Source of the DNA: an uncultured Selenomonadaceae bacterium
Lineage (GTDB): Bacteria; Bacillota; Negativicutes; Selenomonadales; Selenomonadaceae
DNA length: 35,573 nucleotides
Direction of reading: 5' to 3'
Assembly (NCBI GenBank): GCA_905234505.1
Contig: CAJOIA010000010.1
Span: 1 to 35,573 of the forward strand
The position numbers and the translations under genes are program-made. The notes beneath the pieces were generated by a model that was not told the DNA's origin, searched no databases, and saw only the letters and a program-made list of their open reading frames with translations. This document shows positions 33,928 to 35,573 of this stretch, in pieces (position 1 is the stretch's first letter; every line of letters begins with the position of its first letter).

Positions 33928-35399
33928 AAGGCTGGACGACGTGAAATGTTCGGGCGGTTTAGTTGTACTTTTTTTGAGCGTCGATTTTTTATGAGTATAA
34001 CCGCGTCGCCATTTTCCATTGCGGGCAGGTGCTGATCAATTTCGTCATCAGATTTTTTAACAATATAAAATTCACGCCAACCCATTTGCTTAATGACTTT
34101 GCCGCGCGCCGTGAATTTTTCGCCCTTGTAATCGACAGTTGCAACAGTTTCGTCAAAAACGTGAGGCGGATAAAATTGCACAGCATAATTTTTCGCAATG
34201 AGATTGTAAATATTCAGCTCAATGTCACTCAAGCCGCCAGTCATAGGCTTAATTGTGGGGATAATTGCGTGATGAGCGGAAATTTTTTTATTGTTCCACG
34301 CCCAGCTTTTAATATTGGCGTCAGCGTGCTCAACCAAAATTTTTAGCGCATTATCGGTAGTTTTCTGCAAATGGCTCATAATTGTCACGGCGTCGCTAAA
34401 TTGATTCGTTGGTAGAAATTGACAATCAGAGCGTGGATAAGTTGTAAGTTTTTTTTCGTACAAAGATTGAGCCGCGTCTAAAACTTGTTGCGGGCTGTAG
34501 CCAAAGATTTTACCGGCGGCGATTTGAAGTGCCGATAATGAAAATGGCAATGGCTGAGATTCTTTTTTAGTGGTAGTTTTAACGCTGGCAATTTTCCCGT
34601 CCAATGGCGCGGCAGAAAATTTTTCAAGATAAGATTCGGCGAAAGTTTTATCAATCAGTCTGCCTTCGCTGTCAAAAAATTTACCGGTAATTTTCGGTTT
34701 CCACTGCGCGAGGAAATTTCCATTTTTATGATGGAACTGCGCGACAATATAAAAAAAATCAATCGGTTTGAAAGCTTTAATTTCGCGTTCACGCCGAACA
34801 ACCAATGCAAGCGTCGGAGTTTTAACCCTGCCAATGGGAAAAACATCCCGATTACCTGCGCGTTGAGCGGCAAGAGTATATGCGCGCGAAAGATTCATAC
34901 CAATCAACCAATCAGCGCGACTGCGAGCGAGAGCAGATTGTTTCAGATTAAAAAATTCGGCATTATCGCGCAGATTTGCATTGGCGCGGCGAATACTGGT
35001 TTCATCGAGCGCGTTTAGCAAAATCCGCTTGACAGGTTTTTTGTTACCAACAAAATCTAAAACTTCGTCGACAAGCAATTGCCCTTCACGATCGGGATCA
35101 CCTGCGTGAATAATTTCATCCGCTTGACTGATTAATTTCTTGACAATTTTAAACTGCTCGGCAACTTTCGGATTAACTTCCAATTTCCAATTTTTAGGAA
35201 CAATAGGCAAATCTTCAGCGCGCCAATTTTTATATTTCGCGTCGTAACTTTCGGGGCTGACCTGCTGCAAAACGTGACCAACAAGCCAAGTTACCACGCC
35301 GTCATCAGTTTTTATGTAACCGTCGCCGCGCTTAGGATTTTTGAGGCAACCGGCAATTTCGCGCGCCATTGAAGGTTTTTCAGCTATGTACAATCTCAA
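33915..35399 (-). CDS. topB: DNA topoisomerase III, N-terminal part (frame-split)
   Basis: Type IA topoisomerase that passes single strands and resolves recombination or replication intermediates. The 494-codon frame holds the Toprim domain (IAEKPSMAREIAGCL; HAGDPDREGQLLVDEVL near 100) and the active-site Tyr in KLTTYPRSDCQFLP near residue 320. It starts with TTG at 35399 after GGAAGTG. After DAVILIKN it leaves the family sequence, ending in a spurious tail (RRPALCKV). A -1 shift at the AAAAAA run (about 33986-33991) or at the AAAAAAA run (about 33973-33979) joins it to the C-terminal frame. It may be a sequencing indel, a mutation or recoding. Confidence 0.88.
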   Translation of the reverse strand: MRLYIAEKPSMAREIAGCLKNPKRGDGYIKTDDGVVTWLVGHVLQQVSPESYDAKYKNWRAEDLPIVPKNWKLEVNPKVAEQFKIVKKLISQADEIIHAGDPDREGQLLVDEVLDFVGNKKPVKRILLNALDETSIRRANANLRDNAEFFNLKQSALARSRADWLIGMNLSRAYTLAAQRAGNRDVFPIGRVKTPTLALVVRREREIKAFKPIDFFYIVAQFHHKNGNFLAQWKPKITGKFFDSEGRLIDKTFAESYLEKFSAAPLDGKIASVKTTTKKESQPLPFSLSALQIAAGKIFGYSPQQVLDAAQSLYEKKLTTYPRSDCQFLPTNQFSDAVTIMSHLQKTTDNALKILVEHADANIKSWAWNNKKISAHHAIIPTIKPMTGGLSDIELNIYNLIAKNYAVQFYPPHVFDETVATVDYKGEKFTARGKVIKQMGWREFYIVKKSDDEIDQHLPAMENGDAVILIKNRRSKKVQLNRPNISRRPALCKV

Positions 35400-35487
35400 A
35401 TTATCACTTCCAATAAAAAAATCAAGAGCAGAATCTTGGTTAATGTTTCTACCCTTGATAGCTTAATCCTTCCCAAATAAAAATTTC

Positions 35488-35516
35488 TTGACAAGGCAAA
35501 TTTTCAGTGATATATT
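35488..35516 (+). promoter_or_regulatory. Promoter of tRNA-Ser(GGA)
   Basis: TTGACA (35488-35493), 17-nt spacer ending in TGA, and TATATT (35511-35516): a consensus extended -10 promoter, 11 nt before the tRNA. Confidence 0.85.
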
Positions 35517-35527
35517 ATCGCCACTGC

Positions 35528-35573
35528 GGAAAGTTGTCCGAGTTGGTCGAAGGAGCACGACTGGAAATCGTGT
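35528..35573 (+). tRNA. tRNA-Ser(GGA), 3' end beyond the window
   Basis: GGAAAGT acceptor strand, D-arm TCC/GGA with loop GAGTTGGTCGAA, then anticodon stem CACGA/TCGTG with loop CTGGAAA, anticodon GGA (UCC/UCU codons). The variable arm onward is cut by the window edge. Confidence 0.88.

Overview
The window looks like chromosomal DNA from a flagellated, diderm, anaerobic or microaerobic Firmicute of the Negativicutes (Selenomonas/Anaerovibrio-like). This is inferred from the combination of a FlgF/FlhO-like rod gene, a YvyF-like flagellar zinc-finger gene, pssA-psd, a TagA/WecG transferase, cdaA-cdaR, cydAB, a FlK-like thioesterase and a giant surface-type protein opening with an FDLQRF motif. 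Base composition is AT-leaning. No prophage, insertion sequence or CRISPR array was recognised.

Layout. (1) 1-4760, plus strand: the 3' part of a giant secreted-type protein with RTX-like repeats, followed after 21 nt by a flagellar rod-type gene and a bidirectional terminator. (2) 5733-10905, minus strand: glmS, a DpnA-like GATC-type adenine methyltransferase, a tiny remnant resembling a DpnII-family endonuclease, tagA/wecG, psd, pssA and a small coiled-coil membrane protein, packed as one operon behind a near-consensus promoter. (3) 11032-17359, minus strand: a PilB/GspE-type ATPase, crcB, a YvyF-like protein, a radical SAM enzyme, cdaA, cdaR and a FAD oxidoreductase, ending in a hairpin terminator. 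(4) 17469-19253, plus strand: cbiB and a stand-alone GT51 transglycosylase. (5) 19434-24851, minus strand: cydAB, an unrecognised gene, gltX and an orphan dhaL, with a small plus-strand ORF opposite the cydA start. (6) 24970-26389, plus strand: a LysR regulator translationally coupled to a FlK-like thioesterase, then tRNA-Ser(GCU). (7) 26579-31504, minus strand: a complete 1641-residue giant protein with a C-terminal module shared with the first giant. (8) 31902-35399, minus strand: glmM, a heptamer repeat cluster and a frame-split topB. (9) A tRNA-Ser(GGA) enters at the right edge.

Much of the window concerns the envelope: amino-sugar supply (GlmS, GlmM), phosphatidylethanolamine synthesis (PssA, Psd), surface glycan transfer (TagA/WecG), peptidoglycan polymerisation (GT51), c-di-AMP signalling (CdaA/CdaR) and two giant RTX-like proteins.

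The items most worth checking are: the apparent fossil of a DpnII-type restriction enzyme beside a retained methylase; the abrupt change of codon style inside the first giant gene; the C-terminal module shared by the two giants; a tRNA-Ser(GCU) about 4 nt short in its T-arm/acceptor region; the topB frame break at poly-A runs; an invasive heptamer repeat; and a strongly over-represented CGCGCAG word that is nearly absent from the giant genes.
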